Positions 54,948-64,000 of a stretch of 64,000 bases of DNA are shown piece after piece (positions within the stretch are counted from its first letter, which is position 1; every line of letters starts with the position of its first letter). This DNA comes from Desulfobulbus sp. (GTDB taxonomy: Bacteria; Desulfobacterota; Desulfobulbia; Desulfobulbales; Desulfobulbaceae). The notes under the pieces were generated by a model. That model saw nothing but the letters and a program-made list of their open reading frames with translations, was not told the DNA's origin and made no database searches. The stretch is from assembly GCA_031280615.1 (NCBI GenBank), contig JAITGO010000006.1, forward strand, positions 1 through 64,000. The letters are read 5' to 3'. A program made the translations under genes and the position numbers.

Positions 54948-56790
54948 GGTCGTTCTCCCCGCGTAGCCGGTCGTGGATCTGCCGGGCCAGTTCCGGCCCG
55001 ATGCCGGCGACGGCGGCCAACTCCTCGACCGTGGCCCCGGCAATCCGCTTGAAGCTGCCCATGGCCTGGAGCAGCAGCCGCTTTCGTTTCGGGCCGATCC
55101 CCTCGATGGTGTCGAGGCGGGAGTGCAGCTGTGCCTTGCCCCGCAATTTGCGGTGAAAGGTGATGCCGAAGCGGTGGGCCTCGTCGCGGATGCGCATCAG
55201 GTAGAGCAAGGCCGGGGCATGTGCCGGCAGCAGCACCGGATTCTTGCGGCCCGGCCGGAAAAGCTTTTCCCCTTCGTCGGCCTTTTCCTTGGCAATGGCC
55301 ACCAGGTCGATTCGCTGGAGGCAGTCGAACCGGGCCAAAACTTCCACCGCCACCTGCAATTGCCCCTTGCCGCCATCGAGCAGCAGCATGTCGGGCAGAT
55401 TGTCCTCCTGCACTCCTTTGTCGATCCGCCGCTCCAGCACCTCGCGCATCATGGCGTAATCGTCGGGGGTGTCCTGCGATTTAATTCGGTAGTGCCGGTA
55501 TAGACCGGCGGCCTTTTCGCCCTGGACGAAACAGACCAGGGAGCCGACCGCCTGCTTGCCCAAAAGATTGGAGATGTCGAGGCACTCGATCCGCTCAGGG
55601 CGGTTGGCCAGCCGCAGTTTGGCCTGGAGCGAGGCGGCCAGCGTCTCCCAGGAAAGCTCTTTTTTGGCCCGTTCCTCGAGGACCTGGGCGGCATTGGCCG
55701 CGGCCATCCGCATCAGTTGCATCCGTTTGCCCCGCTGTGGAGAGCCGATCGAAACCGGGCCGTCGCGCAGTTCGGCCAGCCGCTCTTCCACCAGGGCCTG
55801 ATCCTCGATGGCAAAGGGTAGCAGCAATTCGCGAGGTGGCTGGCGCTCGGCGGAATAGTACTGCAGGATCGTCTGGGCGAGCAGGCTGTCGTCTTCGCCC
55901 AAGGGATCGGCCAGGAAAAAGGATTGGGCCCCGGTGATCATGCCGCCGCGCACGAACAGCAGGGCAATACCGACCGCGGCGTCCTGGCGGTGGATGCCGA
56001 ACACATCCTGGTCGAGGTGATGCTCGGCCGCCACGGCTTGATGTTCGAGGGTCCGGCCCAGGGCCTGGATCTGGTCGCGCAGGTGGGCCGCCTGCTCAAA
56101 GGCCAGGTTCGCTGCGGCCCGCTCCATCCTGGCAGTCAAATTGCCGATGACCTCGCCGGTCTTGCCTTCCAGAATCAGGAGCACATCGCGCACCATGGCC
56201 TGGTAGACCTCCGGTTGCACCTTGCCGGCGCAGGGCGCCAGGCAGCGGCCCATCTGATAGTTGAGGCAGGGACGCTGACGTTCGCGGACCGCGGCGCAAC
56301 GCCGCAAGGGGAATTGGCTGTGGAGCAGTTGCAGGGTGGCGCGCATGGCCGTGGACGAGGCATAGGGACCGAAATAGCGGTTGCCGTCGCGCAGCCGCTT
56401 GCGCGTGACCGTGACCCTGGGCCAGGGATCGCGGGTGGTGACCTTGATCAGGGGATAGTTCTTGTCGTCGCGGAGGATGACGTTGTAGCGCGGCCGATGC
56501 TGCTTGATCAGCGAGGCCTCGAGGATCAGCGCCTCCTTCTCGGTGGTAGTGAGGATGGTCTCCACCCGTTGGACATGGGTGAGCATGACCGCGGTCTTGG
56601 AATGGACGGGACCGGCGAAATGGGCGTACTGGCTCAGGCGTTTGCGCAGGTCGCGGGCCTTGCCCACATAGAGGACCTGCCTCTTGCCGAGCATCAGGTA
56701 AACGCCCGGCCCATGGCTGACGGTGGCAAGAAAGGCCGATGAAAGCGGGGAGACCTGCTGGTCTTGGTTGACTTGTTCAGATGATGCCAT
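54934..56790 (-). CDS. uvrC: Excinuclease ABC subunit C
   Basis: A nucleotide-excision-repair nuclease of 618 residues that makes both incisions with UvrB. N-terminal GIY-YIG domain (GPGVYLML with VLYVGKA), a Cys-rich RPCLNYQMGRCLAPC segment, UVR motif, the RNase H-like endonuclease domain (ECLDISNLLG, MLLLDGGKGQL) and two C-terminal HhH motifs (IEGIGPKRK, VAGIGPELA). Start at ATG 56790. Confidence 0.96.
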   Translation of the reverse strand: MASSEQVNQDQQVSPLSSAFLATVSHGPGVYLMLGKRQVLYVGKARDLRKRLSQYAHFAGPVHSKTAVMLTHVQRVETILTTTEKEALILEASLIKQHRPRYNVILRDDKNYPLIKVTTRDPWPRVTVTRKRLRDGNRYFGPYASSTAMRATLQLLHSQFPLRRCAAVRERQRPCLNYQMGRCLAPCAGKVQPEVYQAMVRDVLLILEGKTGEVIGNLTARMERAAANLAFEQAAHLRDQIQALGRTLEHQAVAAEHHLDQDVFGIHRQDAAVGIALLFVRGGMITGAQSFFLADPLGEDDSLLAQTILQYYSAERQPPRELLLPFAIEDQALVEERLAELRDGPVSIGSPQRGKRMQLMRMAAANAAQVLEERAKKELSWETLAASLQAKLRLANRPERIECLDISNLLGKQAVGSLVCFVQGEKAAGLYRHYRIKSQDTPDDYAMMREVLERRIDKGVQEDNLPDMLLLDGGKGQLQVAVEVLARFDCLQRIDLVAIAKEKADEGEKLFRPGRKNPVLLPAHAPALLYLMRIRDEAHRFGITFHRKLRGKAQLHSRLDTIEGIGPKRKRLLLQAMGSFKRIAGATVEELAAVAGIGPELARQIHDRLRGENDHAAE

Positions 56791-57023
56791 GGGTACGGCC
56801 GCGCATGCCGCTTCGATCGGTTTTCTTGTCGGTGCTCAGGGGTATTGCCTGGCGAATGGACCGCTGCTTTTCTTCACGATGCATTCGCCAGAGTGATTGG
56901 ATGCCCGATATTACGGTGGGCTTTGCCAACGGTTAAGATGTGGAATGAAGGACAGATCAATCAATGATGCGGGGCAGGGCACAGCCGCCATGGCCCGCAT
57001 CGGAACAAAACAGAACAGAAAAA

Positions 57024-57374
57024 TCAGGGCTTGATGTAGGCGTAGCCGTCTTGCTGGAGTTCGATCAGGGCCACGATGCCGGCCGGGACGATCTCGCACC
57101 CCTCGATCAGGCTTTCCGGATCGACATTGAAGCGATTCAGGGCATTGCGGCAGACCTTGAAGGCCACTCTGGCCTGCTGCAATTGCCAGATTTCCTCGCG
57201 GTAGGCCGCACACTGCTCGGCTTGCAACAGGTTGACCGCAGGGCCGTTGAACAGGATGACTAGGTCGTAGTGTTTTTCCGGAATGGCGCGCAGCAGGTTG
57301 CCGGCATTGGCCAGGGCAATGGTCAGCGGTTTGATTTCGTCGAGATCGACATGGAAAACGGCGCGATAGATCAT
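57024..57374 (-). CDS. DsrE/DsrF-like protein
   Basis: A 116-residue protein of the DsrE-like sulfur-relay fold. It shows AVFHVDLDEIKPLTIALANAGNLL and a cysteine-bearing VAFKVCRNALNRF helix (Cys at about 75) at the family's active position. Proposed role: sulfur trafficking, or a small-molecule-binding relative. It lies 18 bp after the ABC ATPase stop on the same strand. Confidence 0.75.
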   Translation of the reverse strand: MIYRAVFHVDLDEIKPLTIALANAGNLLRAIPEKHYDLVILFNGPAVNLLQAEQCAAYREEIWQLQQARVAFKVCRNALNRFNVDPESLIEGCEIVPAGIVALIELQQDGYAYIKP

Positions 57375-57392
57375 GGCGTTATGCTCCAGATT

Positions 57393-59015
57393 TCAGGTTC
57401 TATGGAAGGCGGCGGCAAAAAGGCGTTGGGTGTATTCCTGTTGCGGGTTGGCGAAAAGGGCGGCGGCCGGGCCGCTTTCGACGATGCGGCCCCGCTGCAT
57501 CACGGCCAGGTGGTCGGCCAGCGAACGCACGGTCCGCAGGTCGTGGGTGATGAAAATATAGGTCAGTTGATAGCGGTTTTGCAGGTGCTGCAACAATTCG
57601 AGCACCTGCTTCTGGATGGTCATGTCCAGGGCGCTGGTGGGCTCGTCCAGAATCAGCAGTTTTGGCCGCAGGATGATGGCGCGGGCAATGGCGATGCGCT
57701 GGCGCTGGCCTCCGGAAAACTCGTGCGGAAACCGGCCGGCCAGGGCCGGATCGAGCTCGACGTCGCGCAGGGCCTGCTCCACCAACAATCGCCGCTCCGC
57801 CTTGGTGCCGCCGAGGCCGTGGACCACCAGCCCCTCGGCAATGATCTGCTCGATGGTCATGCGCGGCGACAGGGAGGAGAAGGGATCCTGGAACACGATC
57901 TGCAACTCCTTGCGCAGCGGCCGGAACCGGCTGCCGCTCAGGGTCGAGAGACAGTGGCTGACGCCGGGCTCGGGAAAATAAAGCACCTGGCCTTGGTAGC
58001 GGATGAGTCCGAGCAGGCAGAGGGCCAAGGTGGACTTGCCCGAACCCGATTCGCCCACCACGCCCAAGGTGGTGCCGGCACGCAGGCTCAGGCTGACATC
58101 GTCCACGGCTTTGAACACCGGCCGTTTTCGCCGCAACCAGTCGGTCCAACCGGTTTTCAGGGCAAAGGCGCAGGTGATGTTGTTGAGCTCGATCAGCTTG
58201 TCGCCGCCTGGCCGGGTCTGCTGCACGCCATCGGGCACGGCGGCCAGCAGGCGGCGGGTGTATGCCTCGCGCGGGCTGGCGAACAAATCCGCCACTGGGC
58301 CCTGTTCGACAATGCGTCCGCCATGCATGATCGAAACCGTGTCGGCGATCTGGCGCACCATGGGCAGGTCGTGGGTGATGAGCAGAACCGACATCCCGTA
58401 TTCCCGCTGGATATCTTGGATGAGGTCGAGGATTTGGTTCTGGATGGTGACATCCAGGGCGGTGGTGGGCTCGTCGGCGATGAGCAGCCGCGGCTGGCAG
58501 GCCAGGGCCATGGCAATGATCACCCGTTGGCGCTGGCCGCCGGACAATTGGTGCGGGTAGCTGCCGATCCGGTTCTGCGGGTTGTCGATGCCGGTGCGTT
58601 CCAACAGGTGCAGGGCGCGCTCGAAGGCCTCTTTCTTGCCGAGGCGCTGATGGAGCATCAACGGTTCCATCAACTGGTCGCCGATGGTGTAGACCGGGTT
58701 GAGGGCGGTCATCGGTTCCTGGAAGATCATGGCGATCCGGTTGCCGCGGATGGCCCGGATCGACGGTTTGTCCAACAGGCTCAGATCGTGCCCTTCAAAG
58801 AGGATGGCGCCGCTGGTCTGGATCTCGTTCGTCTCCTCCAGCAGACGGAGGATGGACAGCGCGGTGACCGATTTGCCGGAACCGGATTCGCCGACCAGGG
58901 CGTGGGTCTCGCCTTCGGCAATGCGAAAGGCGATCCGGTCCAGCACCGGGGAAAGACCGCCTTCGGCGTCGCGGAAGGCAAGGGAAAATTGATCGATATC
59001 AAGCAAGGGAACCAT
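57393..59015 (-). CDS. yejF: Oligopeptide-type ABC transporter, double ATPase (YejF-like)
   Basis: A cytoplasmic ATPase subunit of 540 residues with two ABC domains. Walker A (GESGSGKS) occurs in both, with LSGGQRQR and FSGGQRQR signatures and Walker B ending in DEPTTALD and DEPTSALD. This tandem form belongs to peptide/microcin importers. No membrane or binding subunits lie next to it in the window, so it is orphaned or its partners are elsewhere. The ATG at 59015 starts the first domain. Confidence 0.92.
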   Translation of the reverse strand: MVPLLDIDQFSLAFRDAEGGLSPVLDRIAFRIAEGETHALVGESGSGKSVTALSILRLLEETNEIQTSGAILFEGHDLSLLDKPSIRAIRGNRIAMIFQEPMTALNPVYTIGDQLMEPLMLHQRLGKKEAFERALHLLERTGIDNPQNRIGSYPHQLSGGQRQRVIIAMALACQPRLLIADEPTTALDVTIQNQILDLIQDIQREYGMSVLLITHDLPMVRQIADTVSIMHGGRIVEQGPVADLFASPREAYTRRLLAAVPDGVQQTRPGGDKLIELNNITCAFALKTGWTDWLRRKRPVFKAVDDVSLSLRAGTTLGVVGESGSGKSTLALCLLGLIRYQGQVLYFPEPGVSHCLSTLSGSRFRPLRKELQIVFQDPFSSLSPRMTIEQIIAEGLVVHGLGGTKAERRLLVEQALRDVELDPALAGRFPHEFSGGQRQRIAIARAIILRPKLLILDEPTSALDMTIQKQVLELLQHLQNRYQLTYIFITHDLRTVRSLADHLAVMQRGRIVESGPAAALFANPQQEYTQRLFAAAFHRT

Positions 59016-59314
59016 GGCAGCGCAACCTATGTAAGAATGCGCTACACTACCCGAGGGGCCGCCGCAGGGCAACAGGAAGATGCCGGTCCAGGCAAGGGCG
59101 GCTTGGATTGGCCGGTTCCTTGCATCTACTTTGCATCTCCTCGGGGGCAAAAGACTTTTTTCCCCGATGAGGCTTCCCTGACGGCGGCCCCGGCGCGTCT
59201 TCGGCATTGCGGCCAGCGGGCGAACACAGTACCTTGCGGGCAGAGCGGCCGGAGCGATGCGGCCTTGGCCCCGATTTTCAGACCAATCTGCGTACGACTT
59301 ACCGGATATTTCCC

Positions 59315-60739
59315 ATGATCAGACAACTTCGCGCATCCCGCTGGCTTGCCGTTTTCGTTCTCCTGTTCTACCTGCTGTCGCCGCTGGCCGCCCTGGCCCT
59401 GACCGTCAGCGAGGAACGCAAGATCGGCGAGCAATTGCTCTTTTCGGTCCGCAGGCAATTTCCGGTCCTGGACGACCCGGATATCAGCCAGTATATCAAC
59501 ACCTTGGGCAGAAAGGTCCTGGCGACCATCGGCCCCCAGCCTTTCGAGTATCGCTTTTTCGTGGTGCAGAGCAACCAGTTCAACGCCTTTGCCGCGCCGG
59601 CCGGGCTGGTCTTTTTCTATACCGGCCTGATCGAGGCGATGAACAACGAGGATCAGTTGGTGAGCGTTCTTGCCCACGAAATCGGCCATGTGGTCAGCCG
59701 CCACATTGCCCAGCGACTCGACAAAAGTACCAAGATAAGCGCCCTGTCCCTGATTGCCGGCATTGCCGGGCTGGCCCTGGGGGTTCCGGGGTTGTCGCAG
59801 GGATTACTGACCGGTTCGCTGGCAGCGGGCCAGGCGGCCAATCTGCAGTACAGCCGCGAGGACGAAGAACAAGCCGACCGACTCTCCTTCGGCTGGATGC
59901 AGCAAATGGGCCGCAATCCCTCGGCCATGGAGGACATGCTCAAGAGCATGCGGCGCGTCAGCCGGTACAGCATGGGCAGCGAGGTGCCGCAGTATCTCCT
60001 GACCCATCCCAACCCGGACGCCCGGTTGGGGTATGTCGAGTCGCTGCTGGACATGCTGCGGCACAAGGGGACGCCTCAACATTATATCAAAACCGATAAT
60101 TTCGATTTTCTCCGTTTCAAATACCGGGTGCTGGTGCAATCCTCGGATCTCGACAACCTGCGGACCTACTGCACCATGGCCTCGACCGCGGCGGGCACGG
60201 ACAAGGAACAGCAGATCATGGCCCATTACGGCCTGGCTCTGCTCGCGGCGGAAGACCGCAACTATCCGGAGGCGCTCAATCAACTGGCGCTCGTGCGGGA
60301 ACAGTATCCGCAAAAAGAGATTTTGGAGATCGACAAGACGGTGCTGCTGATGAACAGCGGCAACTACGACGAGGGCAGGCGCATTTTGGAGCAGGCCTTC
60401 CGGCGCGATCCGAACGACGTGTACGGCGCCTACCAGTTGGGCAAGATCGAGTTGATGACCGGCAACTATCCCAGGGCGGAGCAGATGCTGCAACGGGTGG
60501 CCCTGGCCATGCCCGAATACCCCCAGGTGTATTACGATTTGGGACAGTTGGCGGCCAATCGCGGCAAGGAAGGGGTGAGCGGCTTTTATTTGGGCAAGTA
60601 CAACCTGTACCGGGGCAAGATGAAGATGGCCAAGCAGTATCTTGTGCGGGCCAGCAAGGACACGAGTGTGCCGGATAAGGTGCGCGTCGAGGCCAAGGCG
60701 ATCCTGGAAAAACTCAAGGAACTGGAAAAGGAGACCTGA
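59315..60739 (+). CDS. bepA: BepA-like M48 metalloprotease with TPR repeats
   Basis: A periplasmic protein of 474 residues. Signal peptide (about 1-28), then the M48 domain with the zinc motif HEIGHVVSRH (about 122-131) and downstream Glu in SREDEEQADRL, then C-terminal TPR helices. BepA-type proteases assist outer-membrane protein assembly and degrade misfolded forms. nikR follows 5 bp downstream. Confidence 0.9.
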   Translation: MIRQLRASRWLAVFVLLFYLLSPLAALALTVSEERKIGEQLLFSVRRQFPVLDDPDISQYINTLGRKVLATIGPQPFEYRFFVVQSNQFNAFAAPAGLVFFYTGLIEAMNNEDQLVSVLAHEIGHVVSRHIAQRLDKSTKISALSLIAGIAGLALGVPGLSQGLLTGSLAAGQAANLQYSREDEEQADRLSFGWMQQMGRNPSAMEDMLKSMRRVSRYSMGSEVPQYLLTHPNPDARLGYVESLLDMLRHKGTPQHYIKTDNFDFLRFKYRVLVQSSDLDNLRTYCTMASTAAGTDKEQQIMAHYGLALLAAEDRNYPEALNQLALVREQYPQKEILEIDKTVLLMNSGNYDEGRRILEQAFRRDPNDVYGAYQLGKIELMTGNYPRAEQMLQRVALAMPEYPQVYYDLGQLAANRGKEGVSGFYLGKYNLYRGKMKMAKQYLVRASKDTSVPDKVRVEAKAILEKLKELEKET

Positions 60740-60744
60740 TTGCC

Positions 60745-61155
60745 ATGCTCTTGCGATTTTCGGTTTCGATGGATGAAAAGCTCCTCGGCCAATTCGACGA
60801 ATATCTGGTGCGCCGCAAATACTCCAACCGTTCCGAGGCGATCCGCGATTTGATCAGGAGCGTGCTGGTCAACGAGGAATGGGAACAGGACAGCGAGGTG
60901 GTCGGGGTAGTGACCCTGGTGTACAACCACCACCAGCCGCAACTGCAGGAGAAAATCACCGAACTGCAGCACGAGTACCACCACCAGATCACCTCGACCA
61001 CCCACGTCCACATGGATCACCACAACTGCCTGGAGGTGACCATCGTCAAGGGACGAGCCTCACAGGTGCGCGAACTGGCGGAAAAACTGATTGCCTTGCG
61101 TGGAGTGAAAAACGGTAACCTGACCATGTCGAGCACCGGCGGCCACCTACACTAA
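60745..61155 (+). CDS. nikR: Nickel-responsive transcriptional regulator
   Basis: A ribbon-helix-helix regulator of 136 residues with an ACT-type nickel domain. The four high-affinity nickel ligands fall at exactly the E. coli positions: His76, His87, His89 and Cys95. It represses nickel uptake and may control hydrogenase-related genes, which fits an anaerobe with Ni enzymes. AAGGAGA lies upstream. Confidence 0.94.
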   Translation: MLLRFSVSMDEKLLGQFDEYLVRRKYSNRSEAIRDLIRSVLVNEEWEQDSEVVGVVTLVYNHHQPQLQEKITELQHEYHHQITSTTHVHMDHHNCLEVTIVKGRASQVRELAEKLIALRGVKNGNLTMSSTGGHLH

Positions 61156-61165
61156 GGCGGCCGGT

Positions 61166-62545
61166 TCAGTCCTTCTTGTGTTTGCGCCAGTTCTGGTGGG
61201 TGATACCGAATTTCTTGATTTTGTAGTTCAGGGCGCGGGGGCTGATGCCCAGGCAGCGGGCCGCATCCTTCTGCACCCAGATGTTCTCGGCCAGCGCCTT
61301 GAGGATGAGTTCCCGCTCGTGGGCTTCCAGCGGCTCGGTCACCTGGATCAACGGCGTCATGCTCCGGTTCAGTTCCGGAATATGGAGCGAGGACAGGCCG
61401 ATCAGGTTCTCTTCCTCGAGGATGACCGCTCGCTCGATGGTGTTGGCCAGCTGGCGGATGTTGCCCGGCCAGTCGTAGCCCTGCATCATGGCCAGAACCT
61501 CCGGGGTGAAATCCTTGATGTTGCCCTTGTTCAGCGAGGTGGTGAATTTCTTCAGGAGCTTGCGGGCCAGGGGCGCCAGGCAGCGGGGGCGATCCTTGAG
61601 CGGCGGCAAATGAATCGGCAGCACGCTGATCCGGTAATAGAGATCTTCCCGGAACTTGCCCGAGGCGATCAAGGTCGATAAATCCTGGTTGGTGGCGGCG
61701 ATGAGGCGGACATCGACCTTGATGGTCTTGTTGCCGCCTACTCTTTCAAAGGATTTGTCCTCCAGCACCCTGAGCAGCTTCGACTGAATTTCCAGCGGTA
61801 TCTCCCCGATTTCATCGAGAAAGATGGTGCCGCCGTTGGCCTGTTCGAAACGGCCTATCCGTTGCTTGTCCGCCCCGGTGAACGCCCCTTTCTCGTGACC
61901 GAACAGTTCGGATTCGAGCAATGTTTCCGGGATGTTGGCACAGTTGATCTTGATGAAGGGATGGTCGCGGCGGGGAGAGTTGTAGTGGACCGTACCGGAG
62001 AGGTAGCTTTTGCCTGTGCCGGTGTTGCCCGTAATCAACAGGGTGGCGTCGGTGGAGGCGAATTTCCGCAGGCTGTTGAGCACCACCTTGAAGTTGTCGC
62101 TCTCGGCGATGAGCCGGTCAAAGCTGTAGACAATATTCTGGGTGCGGCGTAAATAGGCCAGTTCGTTGTCCTGCTGCCGTTTGTTCAGGGCATGGCTGAC
62201 CGTCCGTTTGACCCGGCCGGGCGACAGGGGCAGGTTGAGAATGTCGTAGACGATCGGCTCCACCTGCTCGTCGAGCCGCACCGCATCCTCGGACTCGCAG
62301 GTGAGGATCACCGGTGTGGACGGCGTCTGCTCCTGCACATCTTCCAGGAGGCCAAATTTATTGTCATTCTCCGGATAATAATTCATGAAGATGACATCGT
62401 AGGGCCGTTTGCTGACCTCGATCTGGAAAAGTGAGGGGTCGTGCTGAAAGGTGAGATTGAAATTGCCAGCCAGGGCGGTCTCGATGCTCGTCCTGCTCTC
62501 CGGCGGGCATTTGTAGGCAAGAACAGATGCTTTTTTCTCGGCCAT
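61166..62545 (-). CDS. Sigma-54-dependent activator with a degenerate receiver domain
   Basis: An enhancer-binding protein of 459 residues. The N-terminal 125 residues have receiver fold, but the phosphoacceptor position holds Asn55 (FMNYYPEN) and the acidic pair is missing, so it is unlikely to be phosphorylated. The AAA+ domain has Walker A GNTGTGKS (173), the sigma-54 loop GAFTGA (220) and Walker B FLDEIGE. A Fis-type HTH closes the protein ([19 protein letters not shown]). AGGAGAAGG precedes the ATG. It should activate an RpoN regulon; the signal must be other than phosphotransfer. Confidence 0.88.
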   Translation of the reverse strand: MAEKKASVLAYKCPPESRTSIETALAGNFNLTFQHDPSLFQIEVSKRPYDVIFMNYYPENDNKFGLLEDVQEQTPSTPVILTCESEDAVRLDEQVEPIVYDILNLPLSPGRVKRTVSHALNKRQQDNELAYLRRTQNIVYSFDRLIAESDNFKVVLNSLRKFASTDATLLITGNTGTGKSYLSGTVHYNSPRRDHPFIKINCANIPETLLESELFGHEKGAFTGADKQRIGRFEQANGGTIFLDEIGEIPLEIQSKLLRVLEDKSFERVGGNKTIKVDVRLIAATNQDLSTLIASGKFREDLYYRISVLPIHLPPLKDRPRCLAPLARKLLKKFTTSLNKGNIKDFTPEVLAMMQGYDWPGNIRQLANTIERAVILEEENLIGLSSLHIPELNRSMTPLIQVTEPLEAHERELILKALAENIWVQKDAARCLGISPRALNYKIKKFGITHQNWRKHKKD

Positions 62546-62661
62546 AAACCTTCTCCTGGAATTCGTTTCGATTTGGTGATTGCAATACCTATTTCGTAAT
62601 TATAAACAACGCCTTTAAAAATGCAACCGGTAGCGCGATAGGATTCGTCAAATACGTAATA

Positions 62662-63144
62662 ATGCAGTCAACTAAGTCTTCTTTAGATAATTTAGGGCAG
62701 GATTGCCTGATGATGGCACGGGCCCTTTGCCTGGCCAGGCAATCCGCCGAAATGGGCGAGGTGCCGGTGGGCGCGGTGGTGATGGACAGCGACGGAGCAG
62801 TTCTGGCGGAAGCGGGCAACAACTGCATTGCCGCCGCCGATCCTTCCGGCCATGCGGAAATGCGGGCGCTCCGCCAGGCCGCGCTGGTTGCGGGCAATTA
62901 CCGGCTGCCCGGCGTGACGGTCTATGTGACCCTGGAACCCTGCCCCATGTGCGCCGCCTTGCTGGTGCATGCGCGGATCGGGCGACTGGTGTTCGGGGCG
63001 ACCGACCCCAAGGGCGGCGGGGTGGTGTCCAAATACCGGATTGGCGCCGATGGCCTGCTCAACCATCAATTCTCGATCACCGCCGGGGTGTGCGCCGAGG
63101 AATGCGGCCGGCTGCTGCAGGAGTTTTTTCGGAGCCGCCGTTAA
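62662..63144 (+). CDS. tadA: tRNA-specific adenosine deaminase
   Basis: A zinc deaminase of 160 residues that makes inosine at tRNA position 34. It has the zinc/proton motif HAEMRAL (about 68) and the second half-site EPCPMCAALL (about 92-101). It diverges from the sigma-54 activator gene. Common housekeeping enzyme. Confidence 0.92.
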   Translation: MQSTKSSLDNLGQDCLMMARALCLARQSAEMGEVPVGAVVMDSDGAVLAEAGNNCIAAADPSGHAEMRALRQAALVAGNYRLPGVTVYVTLEPCPMCAALLVHARIGRLVFGATDPKGGGVVSKYRIGADGLLNHQFSITAGVCAEECGRLLQEFFRSRR

Positions 63145-63231
63145 TTTTCTATTGTAAAAAAGCAGGACTCAGGATAGAAAAATGTTCCCGTTGCCCGGCG
63201 CTGCCGGGGACCGGATGGTCGCTTACACTCC

Positions 63232-63317
63232 GGAGAGGTGACCGAGTGGTTTAAGGTGCACGCCTGGAACGCGTGTGTACGCAAGTACCGAGAGTTCGAA
63301 TCTCTCCTTCTCCGCCA
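63232..63317 (+). tRNA. tRNA-Ser(GGA)
   Basis: A class II tRNA of 86 nt including the encoded CCA. The acceptor stem GGAGAGG pairs with CTTCTCC, the anticodon loop is CTGGAAC between CACGC and GCGTG (anticodon GGA), there is a long variable arm, and the T-loop is TTCGAAT. A terminator follows. Confidence 0.95.
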
Positions 63318-63325
63318 TTTTTAGT

Positions 63326-63372
63326 AACAAAATCGGGTCGTCGGCGTAATGCCGGCGACCCGATTTTGTTTT
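63326..63372 (+). terminator. Rho-independent terminator of tRNA-Ser
   Basis: A 15-bp stem AACAAAATCGGGTCG/CGACCCGATTTTGTT, extended inwards by CGGC/GCCG, then T-rich sequence. It begins 9 bp after the tRNA end. Confidence 0.85.
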
Positions 63373-63447
63373 CAGCATGTTTTCAGAAAGCAGGGAAAAT
63401 CGATTTATCGGAGATCGGAGCTTTGGCTCAATTTTCCACTCCCTTAC

Positions 63448-63563
63448 CAGCCCGTTGAAAAAAGATTTTCGTCTGCTTTCACTGCACTGCCAGAAAATTG
63501 CTCTCGAAGATGCTCTATCTGTAGTGGCTCAGTTGCGATGATTTCGTGTTTTTCAACGGGCTG
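63448..63563. mobile_element. MITE-like element with 15-bp terminal inverted repeats
   Basis: The perfect 15-bp repeat CAGCCCGTTGAAAAA (63448-63462) is found inverted as TTTTTCAACGGGCTG (63549-63563), bounding a 116-bp stretch with no coding potential. This is the size and structure of a non-autonomous IS derivative. A target duplication is not clear. It is placed just behind tRNA-Ser. Confidence 0.6.
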
Positions 63564-63671
63564 TTAACCATCTTTCCCAATAACCGGTACAGCTTCTGCG
63601 ATGCCGGCGCTGGAGCATGATCTGAATCGGTGCAAAGGCTCAATTGGGAAGCGTCGCACGATGGGGAAGAA

Positions 63672-64000
63672 TCAAGGCTCATCTATCTGCAAGACGTGGA
63701 CAACAGGATTTCTGCTGTATTGGCCGACAAGATCACCGCTTTTTTGGGATACGTAAATTTTTCTGGACGCATTATCATAAGCGACCCCCAAAATGTGTCC
63801 GCTCCCGTTGCTGTTGCTAAATGGCAGATCAAAATTCCAGACGGAATATGGAGCTATCTCCCAAGGTTGTTTTGTTCCATTTTTTACACTGAGCAAATCG
63901 GAGGCACTATATGCCCACACTTGATATTTATACGGGTACGCGTGCGGTCCTTTTGATGCGTCAGTTGGGTCGTAACAATATGTAGCCCCGTCCCCCGACG
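63672..64000 (-). CDS. C-terminal end of a secreted, repeat-type protein (5' end outside window)
   Basis: The open frame continues without a stop to the window edge; the stop is at 63672. About 109 residues are visible, with the end containing GHILGVAYDNASRKIYVSQ and a VVHVLQID strand, as in beta-propeller-like surface proteins. The true start is to the right of the window. Function unknown. Confidence 0.5.
   Translation of the reverse strand, partial: SGDGATYCYDPTDASKGPHAYPYKYQVWAYSASDLLSVKNGTKQPWEIAPYSVWNFDLPFSNSNGSGHILGVAYDNASRKIYVSQKSGDLVGQYSRNPVVHVLQIDEP

Noticed and set aside
1..64000. CRISPR array
   Set aside because: No series of evenly spaced 25-40 bp direct repeats was seen in reading the window, and no cas genes.

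Overview
The window looks like about 63 kb of bacterial chromosome of roughly 60% GC from a strict anaerobe, most likely a Desulfobacterota (delta-proteobacterial) sulfate reducer close to Desulfobulbales. The reasons are ferredoxin-dependent 2-oxoacid oxidoreductases (KorDABC, IorAB), a selenocysteine-type HdrA with an Hdr/Mvh-like electron-transfer cluster, a D-lactate dehydrogenase fused to CCG/Fe-S domains, a C_GCAxxG_C_C protein, an encapsulated ferritin, NikR, and PEP-CTERM/exosortase genes. No dsr, apr or qmo genes are present, so the taxonomy is an inference.

Left edge (1-1.1 kb): the end of an AT-rich integrated element. It holds a tyrosine recombinase gene that is frameshifted and cut by the window edge, then a 46-bp 3' fragment of a tRNA-Glu(CTC) gene, best read as an att site. 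Chromosome proper starts after that: a CsoSCA-like carbonic anhydrase, the CreBC two-component pair, an exosortase with an adjacent VIT/VWA substrate (2.4-7.6 kb), an encapsulin with encapsulated ferritin (8.0-9.2 kb), a secreted glycosidase-like protein and a TauE/SafE permease.

Centre-left (12.3-22.8 kb): the most striking locus. It is one collinear unit, korDABC followed by three giant flavin/Fe-S proteins: (i) a 1131-aa protein in which a GltD/NfnB-like NADPH module sits inside degenerate HdrA domains, (ii) a 536-aa MvhD-HdrC-HdrB fusion, and (iii) an HdrA-MvhD fusion interrupted by an in-frame TGA at 20939-20941. That TGA lies in a CxxU motif and is followed at the right distance by a SECIS-like hairpin, so it should be read as selenocysteine. 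A strong terminator closes the unit. I infer a flavin-based bifurcating or confurcating complex coupling 2-oxoglutarate/ferredoxin, NAD(P)H and a thiol/disulfide or other Hdr substrate.

Middle (23-45 kb): PstS-like protein, FolD, small Zn proteins, two FlgO-type lipoproteins, a 1218-aa lactate-dehydrogenase-type fusion, a KefB-type antiporter, nitroreductase, iorAB-lepB, a DEDDh exonuclease with an HTH/Zn-ribbon regulator, a C_GCAxxG_C_C protein and a chemoreceptor. A poorly coding, decayed stretch (about 42.0-43.7 kb) follows, with a receiver-domain remnant, and then a PEP-CTERM protein.

Right part (45-64 kb): housekeeping genes. These are PepN, a geranylgeranyl-reductase-like flavoprotein, a diheme cytochrome, the PPDK/PEP-synthase regulator, an OYE reductase, DgkA, a methyltransferase, a phosphoesterase, a PilZ protein, BFD-like ferredoxin, UvrC, DsrE, a YejF-type ABC ATPase, BepA-like protease, NikR, a sigma-54 activator with a degenerate receiver, TadA and tRNA-Ser(GGA). 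After the tRNA lie a 116-bp MITE-like inverted-repeat element and a gene cut by the right edge.
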